DNA from: Candidula unifasciata
Taxonomy: Eukaryota > Mollusca > Gastropoda > Stylommatophora > Geomitridae
NCBI GenBank assembly: GCA_905116865.2
Contig: CAJHNH020002433.1
Span: 1 to 64,000, forward strand
Direction of reading: 5' to 3'
DNA: 64,000 nt
The notes under the pieces were generated by a model. It was not told the DNA's origin. It made no database searches and saw only the letters and a list, made by a program, of their open reading frames with translations. Position numbers and translations under genes: made by a program. Positions 1 through 13,200 of this stretch are shown here, one piece after another (position 1 is the first letter of the stretch; every line of letters starts with the position of its first letter).

Positions 1-239
1 TTGGAAAATAAAGAAAAAACACCAGATCTAAATGTGTATGCTTTGTACATTTTTGGGGATCCTTCTACTTTCATTTCTTCTAAAGTGCCTTTATTAATTA
101 CTATATATTATATAATTAAAAAATAAGAAATTTAATTTATTATTATATATATATAATTTTTTCATCCCCTTAAGGCCCCTCTCTTTTTTTATTTTCATTA
201 GAGAAGGCAGGGGGAGTTTTAAAATTCTGTCATTTTTGA

Positions 240-700
240 AACGGTAATTTTTCATCACATCATATAGGGGTCCTTTGCAGAACGTCGCTTTTTTTCGCGA
301 GCCTTTAAAGGAAATTCGGTCTCTCCATGCGCGAAATTGTACTTCAACCCCATGGGTACTGAACCCTGTGCCCACTTCGGTGGTCGACCCCAGTCCCCTT
401 CTGGTACCATGTTGTGCTTTTATTTTTCCCAATCTCCATGCCTTGATATGGTCAAATTTTCGTTTCCTAGACAAGTGCGTTTATTAGCCAATTTTTTTTT
501 TGATTTTCGATTTTTTAAAAGTCTATTTTTCTATTCTTTGTCATGGTATTTGAAATCTTCTATAATTTCTTTTAAAGGGACTGGGAGATAGTCCCGACTT
601 AATCCGTATGTTGCTACAGGGAAGTGCATGCTTCAAAATTCTAATTGTAGTCCCCTTGTGGTGTTAACCGGATTTCAAGGTTTTTAATCTTCGCATTGCT
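240..700 (-). pseudogene. degraded mirror copy of LINE 3' end
   Basis: Reverse complement of the LINE tail at 19,140-19,650. The reverse-strand translation keeps words such as RDRISFKGS and ATFCKGP that match the right-arm copy, but the frame is broken many times. No function. Confidence 0.75.
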
Positions 701-1172
701 TGGCCATCCTTCTTGACCCCCCCCCCCCTTTCCCCCAAAAACTAGATTTAAATTATTATCACCCCGGTTTATTTTTTTCCTAGATTTTTAGTTCCCATTT
801 TAAAATATGTCAGTCTGGAAGCCCCCGACAATTTTAAAACAATCGGTTAAAAAAGATTTTTAATGAGAAAAAAGTGAATATTCCGAAAAGCATCCTGCCT
901 TCTTCAAAAAACTTTGACGCGCGGCAGCCCTTTACAGTCTTCGTGTATGCACCCTTCCCCAGCAAACAGATTTCCAAATCCAAAATTCCCCTTTTTTCCT
1001 CGAACTTTTTTAAGGGGGCGATATTCTTTCCTCCCCCCCCCCTCCAAAAAAAGCACCAGGAAAACTACAAACTGACATTACAATGGGGGAAGTTGCTAGC
1101 GTTGTTCAATCATTTTAGAAAACTGAATAACCTTTCTAAAATGTGACACTGAATCCAACAAATGACACTTAC
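701..1172. other. mirror of receptor intron, no gene
   Basis: Counterpart of 18,632-19,130 in reverse orientation, with inflated C and A runs. No gene of its own is visible. Confidence 0.6.
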
Positions 1173-1394
1173 CAATAAGGGGAGTGGGTGGTTGTATAAA
1201 GAATAAACTCTGACGAACAGTTGTCCTTCTGTTTATGTAGCTGTATCAAAAAATTTAAACCGAAATTTGCAACTAGTTTTGCACCACGTTTTCCTCAAGT
1301 TTGGTGCGTTAGGACATCTACTCGGGGAACACACTTAAAAAATAGAATAAAACGTCTTTTATCACGTGTATAGGCACCGCGGGCCCTCCGGGAA
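1173..1394 (-). pseudogene. broken mirror copy of the CUB-like receptor exon
   Basis: Aligns in reverse to exon 18,389-18,631 and even keeps the donor (CTTACC on the + strand). It is about 21 bases shorter, and indels destroy the reading frame. The damage is dominated by deletions and homopolymer runs, not by the substitutions expected of ageing, which argues for sequencing error in an artefactual arm. Confidence 0.8.
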
Positions 1395-1679
1395 CTGTGT
1401 AACAGATATACTGTCGATAAAGGAAAAAGGAACCTACATTTTGGTAGCTAAATATGAAACTTTATCAAACGAGAGCTAGGAAATACGCGGGAAAACAATA
1501 AACCCCAATTTTAAAAAAGTTTGGGTAATTTTATTTTTAAAATTTTTGATAGAAATTTTCAAAAACCATGCTATTAAAAAAAAAAAAACAAAAAATAACG
1601 CTGCTCCTCTTTAAAGCTGTCAAAATGTGGTGGCCCTTTTTAAACTGCCATTTTTCCCTTGTTCTATCCTCTGTAAGGG

Positions 1680-2160
1680 GCCCCCGCGATCCTTGAATCG
1701 CCCATGTTGTGGCGTCCTTTAAAACAGTTCCCTTTCGTTGTGGCGACCCCTTTTAATATTTTTTTCCTCATTTTTGTGTAAAACCCTTTAATACAGTTCC
1801 TCATGTTGTGGCCCCCTTTAAATACATTTTTCCCTCTTTTTGTGGCGACCCTTTTAAATACATTTTCCTCATGTTGTGTGCCCCCTTTTAATACATTTCC
1901 CTCTTTTTGTGGCGACCCTTTAATATTTTTTCCCTCATGTTGTGGCGACCCCTTTAATCCCGTTCCTAAATTTTGGGTGTGACCCTTTAATACATTTCCT
2001 CATTTGGGGGCCCCCTTTTAAATCTTTCCCTTTCATGTTTTTGGCACCCTTTTAAATACTTTTTTTCCTCTTTTGGCGGCGTTTCCCTTTAATTTCGTTC
2101 CCATGTTTTGGCAAACCTTTTAATTTCCCCTCATGTTGTAGCGCCCCTTTAACTAAAAAC
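1680..2160 (-). repeat. degraded mirror of the 31-bp minisatellite
   Basis: Irregular repeats of CTCATGTTGTGGCGACCC and TTTAATACAGTTCC, the reverse complement of the clean array at 17,565-18,030. Unit lengths drift because of indels. Confidence 0.8.
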
Positions 2161-2189
2161 GATTATTTTCGTTTGAATTCAACATAAAA

Positions 2190-2490
2190 GCCCTTGGGGG
2201 CCGGAAAGGGGGGCGTCCAGCCTTCATTCTTTTTGACCATCCCCTGGCTCTATATCCACCTTGAAAGGTCTTTTACATGGAAGGATACAAAAAAAAAGGG
2301 AAGAAGTCCCATCAAGACAAGAAACAGTGGTAAACTTGTTAGAACAATTAAAATTGGGACAGGCAATAATATGTGGATTATAGGGTTAGAAAGAAAGGGG
2401 CTAAAAATTTTAGTTAAAACGGGCAAAATTTTGTAAAAGATAAGCCCAAAGCCCAAAGAGATAAACGGTTGGAGGGCCCCCGGGCCCAAT
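2190..2490 (+). pseudogene. degraded mirror of LINE C-terminus
   Basis: Counterpart of 17,215-17,500. The + strand translation retains GKLVRTIK and GLKILVKTGKIL, typical of the tail end of a LINE reverse transcriptase, without an intact frame. Confidence 0.7.
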
Positions 2491-2689
2491 TTTGAATGAA
2501 GTTGAGAAAAACATTAAACTGATCATGTTTCTAGTGACTTCAGGGGCCAAAACAAAAAACCTAAGATTACCGGGATGGCACTTTATGACAACCATAATCC
2601 GTTAGGGGAAAAAACACTTCAGAACTGTAGGAAACTAGGCTCCAAAGGGGGGAGCTATTTCATCTTTTTCCCGTTTCTCAAACTTCTAA

Positions 2690-3131
2690 AATGATGACTT
2701 GCAGCGTCAGGACAGGAAAAGATCTCTGGAAAGGGCCCCTTTTGTTCCTTCGTATAAAATACTTTTTATTGTCTTGATATTTTTGCAATCCACATACGGG
2801 TGAAAAGGGGCGTTTTGGGTTTTTTTCGTTGTATTTGTATAACCTTTTCCGTTTCTGGGGTATTTCAAGCCGTCCCCCCTTTGGGGGTGCTATTATTATT
2901 TTATTAAATTTTTTTTTTGTTGTTGTTTTTTTTGGAAACGGGCCCCCTGGCTTTTGGGCCCTGGGCCCTAAATAAGCCTTAAAAGCCTTAACGGGGTTTT
3001 TTGGGACCTCTCCAGGGGTGTCCTCTCCGCATGGTGGCACTTCTTTTCCCGGGGGTTTTTTATGTTTTGCGTATGTCCTGTTGGGTACAAAAAAAAGAGA
3101 GAGAGAGAGAAGAGGGAGAGAGGGGAAGGAA
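2690..3131 (-). repeat. degraded mirror of the (CT)n-linked repeat
   Basis: Counterpart of 16,568-17,010. It has the shared AGCGTCAGGACAGGAAAAGA start and ends in a shortened (GA)n run at about 3,096-3,117, against about 65 bases in the right arm. Confidence 0.75.
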
Positions 3132-3139
3132 GAGGTGTG

Positions 3140-4939
3140 GGTGTGTCCCTGTCTAATCCAATTTTGTTACATGCCAAACCATTGATTTCTGCTACCTACA
3201 AAGCTCATATTAGTATTGGGAAAAACCATCCACCGTAGGTATTTCGCAAATGATCCAAACCCACCCTACACTTCGTTTATTTTGATTTTAACGCCCCTAC
3301 AGGCGGTCACATTTCAAATAAGCCCTCCAGGGGTTAAAATCCCTCAATTTTTTACCTCTATCGGGTGAATACGTATTTCGTAAAAAAGTATCCTGGGGGG
3401 TTTACATTTTAAACTTACAGTTGTGGGAAAATTTTTAGATTAATTTTTCAAATTCCGAAAATCCTTTTTTACCCTTGGCTACTAACCCCGCCTTCTTTCT
3501 GGAGACGCACGCAGTTTTCCCGCTTCATTCTTTGCCAACTTCCTGGGTTGTAAAAAAATATTCCCCCCTTCTGATAAATTTGGCGCTTCAAATCCATTTT
3601 TAATCTTTGGGGATTCCTAACTTGGGAAAGTTTTTTAAAATTTACGGTACCATGATATATTCTCTATAAAGTTACCCCCCTGCGGGCAGGGAGGAAAGAT
3701 TCAGCTAGAGACAGCAAAAAACTAGGCCTTTTTGGGTGCCAAGTCTCACAGCCATAAACCAAACCTTCCCTTCGAAAGCTTAGTTTGTGCCCTCCTGCCC
3801 CCGATTTAATGCAATATTTTAAATCTGCAAGCTAATCATTCTCTAACTACGGGCAGAGATCAGAAAAATTTGGCCGGCAGATTCGGGATAAAAGTCAAAG
3901 CGAGACCTGTACGTCAAGTTTTTTTTTAGCAAAACAAAACACGGGGTCATTCATGAAAAAGCAGGGGGGTCAAATTTTATTGGGTGGATTGGATTTGTTT
4001 ACAAGTGCGATGTAAATTTGGGGAGAGATGTTTCCTATGTCTATGTTCTATCTATCTCCAAAGGGAAACTTGTCTCCTTTTTATCTCTTGTCTGAATGGG
4101 TGGAGGGTATTAATTGAGCTTGTAGTACTCCTGAGAAAATACTAATTCTATTTCCCTTTCCGACACATTTCCTCCCGGGAAGTCAGGCGAATCACGGTAA
4201 ACAACCCCATCCATTAGTTGCCTACCATTTTAACTTAAACTGGCGGGGATTTGTTTGGGCTTTGTGGCTAGAGACAGTTGTTGTGGGCCCCCATTTGTTA
4301 TCCGTCAAGGAAAACCCTTCCTAAGGAGTTTTGCCCCACTCCAGTGTACAAAACCCTGTCGGGGTTCCCAAAGGCACCAGGAAAGGAGCAGTCCCCAAAT
4401 CGCTTTTCCAATCAACATGAAGGTTTGAAAGCGTGACATCCTCAAATTTAGTAGTACATAAAACAAAAACCCCATGCTCTTTTTACAGGTCCCCAAGTCT
4501 ATGATGATCACCGTAACTCAGAGCCCGTTTTTCCATACCTTAATTTTTCCTAAACTTCCTTCCCCGGGGGAAACTTTGATTGTCTTGGATATTATGTGTT
4601 GCTTTTTTCCCCGCCTTGGAAAATTTTTTTTATGATTTGGTGCCCCTTTTCCTGTTAAAACTGTCTACATTTATTATTGTGCCATTAATTTTAATCTGTG
4701 TTAACATTGTTTGGTTTACAATCAAAACCTGGGGGGTATCTTTTTTAGTGGGGGGTCCCCAAGTGTGCCTGGAAATCCCTATTCTGTATGCCATGCTTGA
4801 GTTGCCCTACTTTGAAAAAGGTTTTGGGGGTTAATTTTGGCCACGGGTACCCTTTTGACCAAAACGAGCCGACCCCTCAACATTGATTATATTTAGAAGT
4901 GCTGTTGGTTCTTAAGGGAAATTCTTAAAACGGCACGCG
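3140..4939. other. mirror of 14,557-16,560, no gene
   Basis: Low-quality reverse copy of the unique stretch between satellite and (CT)n in the right arm. No coding region or RNA is visible. Open frames here are chance. Confidence 0.7.
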
Positions 4940-7900
4940 ACAACGAGCGAGTAATGGTGACAGTAGGTGTTCAGTATCTCTCTTATTCCCCTAGACACGT
5001 ACACGAGGCGGTCTTGTGACAAGGTAGTGTTGCATTAACTCTGTATTCCATGACCCGTGGACACGCGGTACTGTGCCAGTAGGTTGGTCGTACTCTTATT
5101 CATAGACCACCGCGGCATCGAGCGGTATGGGACAGGTTGTGTTAACCATCACTCTTATTCCACAGACCGCTACAGGCGTATACACCGAGCGGTATGTCCA
5201 CAGACAGGTAGCGGTGTGTCAGTACTCTTATTTCCATAGACAGGCGACACGAGCGACGTGTACTGAGACACGAGCGTATGTGACAGGTAGGTGTTTCAGT
5301 ACTCGTATTCCCACAGACAGGCGACACGAGCGGTATGTGACAGGTAGGTGTTCAGTACTCTTACTTCCATAGACAGGCGACACGAGCGGTATGTGACAGG
5401 TAGGTGTTTCAGTACTCCTTATTCACACAGACAGGCGACACGAGCGTACGTGACAGGTAGGTGTTTTCAGTACTCGTATTCCACAGACACTGCCGACACG
5501 AGCGGTATGTGACAGGTAGGTGTTCAGTGATCTTTATTCCATAGACACGTGACCACGAGCGGTAGTGTGACAGGTAGGTGTTCAGGACTCTTATTCCACA
5601 GACATGCGACACGCGCGTATGTGACAGGTAGGTGTTCAGTACTCTTATTCCACAGACAGGCGACACGAGCGGTATGTGACAGGTAGGTGTTCAGTACTCG
5701 TATTCACAGACAGGCGACACGATCGGTATGTGACAGGTAGGTGTTCAGTACTCTTATTCCACAGACAGCGACACGAGCGGTATGTGACAGGTAAGTTGTT
5801 CAGTACTCTTATTCCATAGACAGGGGTGGGGGGGGGATGCGACACACGAGCGGTATGTGACAGGTAGTGTGTTCAGTACTCTTATTCCATAGACACAGGC
5901 GACACGAGCGGTATGTGACAGGTAGGTGTTCAGTACTCTTATTCCGCTAGACACGCGACACGAGCGGTATGTGACAGGTAGTGTGTTCAGTACTCTTAGT
6001 CCACAGACAGGCGACACGAGCTGGTAAATGTGACAGGTAGGTGTTTCAGTACTCTTATTCCACAGACAGGCGTCCACGAGCGGTCTGTGACACGTAGGTG
6101 TTCAGTACGACTTATTCCATAGACAGCGACACTATCGGTAGGTGACAGTAGGTGTTCAGTACTCTTATTCCACAGACAGGCGACACGAGCGGTATGGTGA
6201 CCAGGTAGGTGTGTTCAGTACTCTTAGTCCACAGACAGGCGACACGAGCTGGTATGTGACAGGTAGGTGTTCGTACTCTTATTCCATAGACACGCACCGG
6301 AAACGAGCGGTATGTTTTGACAGGTAGGTGTTCAGTACTCTTATTCCACAGACAGGCGACACGAGCGGTATGTGACCAGGTTAGGTGTTCAGTACTCTTA
6401 TTCCATAGACAGGCGACACGACATCGGTGTGTGACAGGTAGGGTGTTCAGTACTCTTATTCCACAGACAGGGCGACACGAGCGGTATGTGACAGGTAGGT
6501 GTTCAGTACTCTTATTCCTAGACACGCGACGAACGAGGCGGTATGTGACAGGTAGGTGTTCAGTATTCTTATTCCACAGACAGGCGACACGAGCGGTATG
6601 TGACAGGTAGGTGTTCAGTACTCTTATTCCATAGACACGCGACCACGAGCGGTATGTGACAGGTAGGGGTTCAGTACTCTTATTCCACAGACAGGCGACA
6701 TCGATGTGACACGGTATGTGACAGGTAGGTGTTCAGTACTCTTAGTCCACAGACAGGCTCGACACGAGCGGTATGTTGGGACAGGTTATTGTTTGTGTTC
6801 AGTAGGTATTATTATTATTCCACAGACACGCGGACACGAGCGGTATGTGACAGGTAGGGTGTTCAGTACTCTTATTCCATAGACACCGTGGCACGAGCGG
6901 TATGTGACAGGTAGGTTTATCAGTACTCTTATTCCACAGACCAGGCGACAACGAGCGGTATGTGACAGGTAGGTGTTCAGTACTCTTATTCCATAGACAC
7001 CGTGACACGACGAGCGGTATGTGAACAGGTAGGGTGTTCAGTACTCTTATTCCATAGACACGTGACACGAGCGGTATGTGACAGGTCTGGTGTTCAGTAC
7101 TCTTATTCCATAGAAACGTGACACGAGCGGTATGTGACCAGGTAGGTGTTCAGTACTCTTATTCCATAGACAGGCGACACGAGCGTATGTGACGGTATGT
7201 GTTCCAGTACATCTTTTTATATTCCATAGACACGCGACACGATGCGGTATGTGACAGGTAGGTGTTTCAGTACTCGTATTCCACAGACACGTGGACCACG
7301 AGCGGTATGTGACAGGTAGGTGTTCAGATACTTCTTAGTCCATTAGACACGTTGACACGAGCGGTTATGTTGACAGGTAGGTGGTCAGAGTACTCTTATT
7401 CCATCAGACACGCGCGACACGAGCGGTATGTGACAGGTAGGTGTTCAGTACTCTTATTCCACAGACAGGCGACACGAGCGGTATGTGACATGTAGGTGTT
7501 TCAGTACTCTTATTCCACAGACATCCGCGACACGAGCGGTATGTGACAGTAGGTGTTCAGTACTCTTAGTTCCACAGACAGGCGACACGAGCGGTTATGT
7601 GACAGGTAGGGTGTTCAGTACTCTTATTCCACAGGACAGGCGACACGACGGTATGTGACAGGTAGGTGTTCAGTACTCTTATTCCATAGACAGGCGACAC
7701 GAGCGGTATGTGACAGGTAGGTGTTCAGTACTCTTATTCAACAGACAGGCCGGACACGAGCGGTATGTGACAGGTAAAAAGAAAAAAAGAGGTGTTCAGT
7801 ACTCTTATTCCCTAGACACGCGACACGAGCGGTACTGTGACAGGTAGGTGTTCAGTACTCTTATTCAACAGACAGGCGACACGAGCGGTATGTGACATGG

Positions 7901-9435
7901 TAGGTGTTCAGTAACTCTTCACCCCTTCCATAGACCAAGGCGACACGAGCGGTATGTTACAGGTAGGGGGTTCAGTACTCTTATTCCCTAGACACAGGCG
8001 ACACCGAGCTGTATGTGACAGGTAGGTGTTCAGTACTCTTATTCACAGACAGGCGACACGAGCGCGTATGTGACAGGTAGGTGTTCAGTACTCTTATTCC
8101 ACAGACAGTGCGACACGAGCCGGTATGTGACAGGTAGGTGTTCAGTACTCTTATTCCACAGAACAGCGACACGAGCGGTATGTAGACAGGTAGGTGTTCA
8201 GTACTCTTATTCCCCAGACAGGCGACACGAGCGGTATGTGACAGGTAGTGTTGTTCAGTACTCTTATTCCACAGACAGGCGACCACGAGCGGTATTGTGA
8301 CAGGTAGGTGTTCAGTACTCTTATTCCACAGACAGGACTACGAGCAGACACGTAGGTGTTCAGTACTCTTATTCCATAGACGAACGCGACACTACGGTAT
8401 GTTGAAGGTAGGTGTTCAGGTACTCTTATTCCATAGACAGGCGACACGAGCGGTATTGTTGACAGGGTAGGTGTTCTCGTTGTACTCTTATTCTACCAGA
8501 CAGAGGACACGAGCGGTATGTGACAGGTAGGGTGTTTCAGTACTCTTAATTCCATAGACAGGGCGACACGAGCGGTATGTGAAACAGGTAGGTGTTCCTA
8601 CAGTACCTCTTATTCCCATAGACATGCGACACGAGCGGTATGTGACAGGTAGGTGTTCAGTACTTCTTATTCCACAGACAGGGGCGACACGAGCGGTATG
8701 TTTGACAGGTAGAGGTGTTTTAGTTTTTACTCTTATATTCCACGTACAGCGGCGACACGTCGAGCGGTATGTGACAGGTAGGTGTTTCAAGTACTCTTAT
8801 TCCACAGCAGGCGACACGAGCGGTAATGTGACAGGTAGGTGTTCAGTACTCTTATTCCACAGACAGGCGACACGAGCGGTCATGTGAACAGGTGAGGTGC
8901 GGGTCAGTACTCTTATTACACAGACAGGCCGACACGAGCGGTATGTGACAGGTAGGTTTCAGTACTCTTATTTCCACGACAGCGACACGAGCGGTATCGT
9001 GGACAGGTAGGTGTTCATTACTCTTAGTCCACAGACATACTCCACTGTGGGATCCGCTATTTAATACGTCGGGCGGTATGTTTACAGGTAGGTTAGGGGG
9101 TTTCAAAGTTACGTACTACCTGTCTTCCTACAGACAGGCGACATACCTCTATGACCGCTTATGTCTATCTCATGTGTGTCAAACGACCCGGTACAGACGA
9201 TACTCGCAAGGCAGGGGTGGGTTCTGATTGTGCGGTCGGGACGGCTGGGCGGCACTATACAAGATGATGGTGTCGAGCGAAAGAGACCTCCTTGCTTATA
9301 TCCTAACTTAGGTCCAGCAGACAACTTTACTGAGCGACATAGCAAGGAATCGGGGGCTGGGGTATGTGGACAGGTAGGGTGTTCAGCTACTCTTATTCCA
9401 TAGACCAGGCGACAACGGCGGTATGTGACAGTCTA
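4940..9435 (-). repeat. 55-bp satellite array, error-rich left copy
   Basis: About 80 copies of the same 55-bp unit as 10,243-14,556, in opposite orientation (recurring GTAGGTGTTCAGTACTCTTA and GCGACACGAGCGGTATGTGA). Nearly every unit has its own insertions or deletions. Around 9,150-9,350 the pattern is lost, then resumes to about 9,435. Confidence 0.9.
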
Positions 9436-10242
9436 GGATGTGTGTGTTCTCACGTGTCCTACTCATGTATCGCGTAGCGTATAGGGTGGGTCGTTGGCTA
9501 TGGGTCAGGTCTGAGAGCTTGTGACATAATTAATAGTGCGCATGTGTTCATAGTGTGCATCTCTTAAAGGGAAACAGCAGACAGAATGACGAATGGCTAC
9601 ATAGATGTGGAAGACTACTTTTAAACAACGAGCAGAATAGATACATTCTCGACGCTATTACTAGTAACATTGTCCGCAGCACTACGCGTGTACCAAAGAA
9701 CAACAACTCGAGTACATTATCTCATGGTACTGCATTATAAAAAAACTGCCAACACTACCGCACATATGTGACGTAGCTGTTCATTCCAGTTCGTATCACA
9801 ACAGACTGATGCTGCGCCGAGGAAGGAGAAATGCGAGTTACGTGAAGGAGTGTCTACGTAGAGTAGATAGATCATAGAGACGGAGAGAAAAAACGGATTG
9901 ACAGGGAGGAAAATAAAGTTTAAATAAATGATAATCATATATCGGACGGAACATAGAGACAAAAACTAGAGTGTCGTGGGAAGACTCGCCGAAATGTATG
10001 ACGTAGAGTAGAAGAAATGCATCGAGACGTAGATACTTGCATGTTTTAAAACGGTGCTAACATGAAGTTGAAAGTCACCTAAAAGGGGGTAAGGGGGTGA
10101 GACATGATTGGTGAATTATAGGATAATGATAGAAAAAAGGAGAGAAAAAAAAGAGTAAATATAGTCCATCAACGGGAAAAAATAAAAGAACTTTCGTGTG
10201 TCGTTGTTTGTCTGTGTGAATAAGAGAGTACTTTTCCCACCC
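9436..10242. other. central spacer of the inverted repeat
   Basis: About 800 bases with no satellite and no convincing gene, partly purine-rich (10,080-10,180). I could not match it to the rest of the window. It may be the real centre of a palindrome, the loop of a fold-back molecule, or poor-quality sequence. Confidence 0.5.
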
Positions 10243-13200
10243 CGTGTCGCCTGTCCTGGAATAATCGTAATACACCTACCTGTCCAATCGCCGTGTCGCC
10301 TGTCTGTGGAATAAGAGTACTGAACACCTACCTGTCACATACCGCTCGTGTCGCCTGTCTGTGGAATAAGAGTACTGAACACCTACCTGTCACATACCGC
10401 TCGTGTCGCCTGTCTGTGGAATAAGAGTACTGAACACCTACCTGTCACATACCGCTCGTGTCGCCTGTCTGTGGAATAAGAGTACTGAACACCTACCTGT
10501 CACATACCGCTCGTGTCGCCTGTCTGTGGAATAAGAGTACTGAACACCTACCTGTCACATACCGCTCGTGTCGCCTGTCTGTGGAATAAGAGTACTGAAC
10601 ACCTACCTGTCACATACCGCTCGTGTCGCCTGTCTGTGGAATAAGAGTACTGAACACCTACCTGTCACATACCGCTCGTGTCGCCTGTCTATGGAATAAG
10701 AGTACTGAACACCTACCTGTCACATACCGCTCGTGTCGCCTGTCTGTGGAATAAGAGTACTGAACACCTACCTGTCACATACCGCTCGTGTCGCCTGTCT
10801 GTGGAATAAGAGTACTGAACACCTACCTGTCACATACCGCTCGTGTCGCCTGTCTGTGGAATAAGAGTACTGAACACCTACCTGTCACATACCGCTCGTG
10901 TCGCCTGTCTGTGGAATAAGAGTACTGAACACCTACCTGTCACATACCGCTCGTGTCGCCTGTCTGTGGAATAAGAGTACTGCAACTGGAACACCTACCT
11001 GTCACATACCGCTCGTGTCGCCTGTCTGTGGAATAAGAGTACTGAACACCTACCTGTCACATACCGCTCGTGTCGCCTGTCTGTGGAATAAGAGTACTGA
11101 ACACCTACCTGTCACATACCGCTCGTGTCGCCTGTCTGTGGAATAAGAGTACTGAACACCTACCTGTCACATACCGCTCGTGTCGCCTGTCTATGGAATA
11201 AGAGTACTGAACACCTACCTGTCACATACCGCTCGTGTCGCCTGTCTATGGAATAAGAGTACTGAACACCTACCTGTCACATACCGCTCGTGTCGCCTGT
11301 CTATGGAATAAGAGTACTGAACACCTACCTGTCACATACCGCTCGTGTCGCCTGTCTGTGGAATAAGAGTACTGAACACCTACCTGTCACATACCGCTCG
11401 TGTCGCTGTCTGTGGAATAAGAGTACTGAACACCTACCTGTCACATACCGCTCGCTCGTGTCTGGTGGAATAAGAGTGTCTCACATACCGACTCGTGTCG
11501 AATAAGAGTACTGAACACCTACCTGTCACATACCGCTCGTGTCGCCTGTCTGTGGAATAAGAGTACTGAACACCTACCTGTCACATACCGCTCGTGTCGC
11601 CTGTCTGTGGAATAAGAGTACTGAACACCTACCTGTCACATACCGCTCGTGTCGCCTGTCTGTGGAATAAGAGTACTGAACACCTACCTGTCACATACCG
11701 CTCGTGTCGCCTGTCTGTGGAATAAGAGTACTGAACACCTACCTGTCACATACCGCTCGTGTCGCGTGTCTGTGGAATAAGAGTACTGAACACACTAACA
11801 CCTACTATGTTTTGTCACATACCGCTCGTGTCACGTGTCTATGGAATAAGAGTACTGAACACCTACCTGTCACATACCGCTCGTGTCACGTGTCTATGGA
11901 ATAAGAGTACTGAACACCTACCTGTCACATACCGCTCGTGTCACGTGTCTGTGGAATAAGAGTACTGAACACCTACCTGTCACATACCGCTCGTGTCGCC
12001 TGTCTATGGAATAAGAGTACTGAACACCTACCTGTCACATACCGCTCGTGTCGCGTGTCTATGGAATAAGAGTACTGAACACCTACCTGTCACATACCGC
12101 TCGTGTCACGTGTCTATGGAATAAGAGTACTGAACACCTACCTGTCACATACCGCTCGTGTCGCGTGTCTGTGGAATAAGAGTACTGAACACCTACCTGT
12201 CACATACCGCTCGTGTCGCGTGTCTATGGAATAAGAGTACTGAAACACCTACCTGTCACATACCGCTCGTGTCGCGTGTCTATGGAATAAGAGTACTGAA
12301 CACCTACCTGTCACATACCGCTCGTGTCGCCTGTCTGTGGAATCACATAGCTCGTGTCGCCTGTACTGGAATAAGAACACCTACCTGTCACATACCGCTC
12401 GTGTCGCCTGTCTGTGGAATAAGAGTACTGAACACCTACCTGTCACATACCGCTCGTGTCGCCTGTCTATGGAATAAGAGTACTGAACACCTACCTGTCA
12501 CATACCGCTCGTGTCGCCTGTCTGTGGAATAAGAGTACTGAACACCTACCTGTCACATACCGCTCGTGTCGCGTGTCTATGGAATAAGAGTACTGAACAC
12601 CTACCTGTCACATACCGCTCGTGTCGCCTGTCTGTGGAATAAGAGTACTGAACACCTACCTGTCACATACCGCTCGTGTCGCCTGTCTATGGAATAAGAG
12701 TACTGAACACCTACCTGTCACATACCGCTCGTGTCGCCTGTCTGTGGAATAAGAGTACTGAACACCTACCTGTCACATACCGCTCGTGTCGCCTGTCTAT
12801 GGAATAAGAGTACTGAACACCTACCTGTCACATACCGCTCGTGTCGCCTGTCTGTGGAATAAGAGTACTGAACACCTACCTGTCACATACCGCTCGTGTC
12901 GCCTGTCTGTGGAATAAGAGTACTGAACACCTACCTGTCACATACCGCTCGTGTCGCCTGTCTGTGGAATAAGAGTACTGAACACCTACCTGTCACATAC
13001 CGCTCGTGTCGCCTGTCTGTGGAATAAGAGTACTGAACACCTACCTGTCACATACCGCTCGTGTCGCCTGTCTATGGAATAAGAGTACTGAACAACTACC
13101 TGTCACATACCGCTCTCGCCTGTCTATGGAATAAGAGTACTGAACCTACCTGTCACATACCGCTCGTGTCGCCTGTCTGTGGAATAAGAGTACTGAACAC

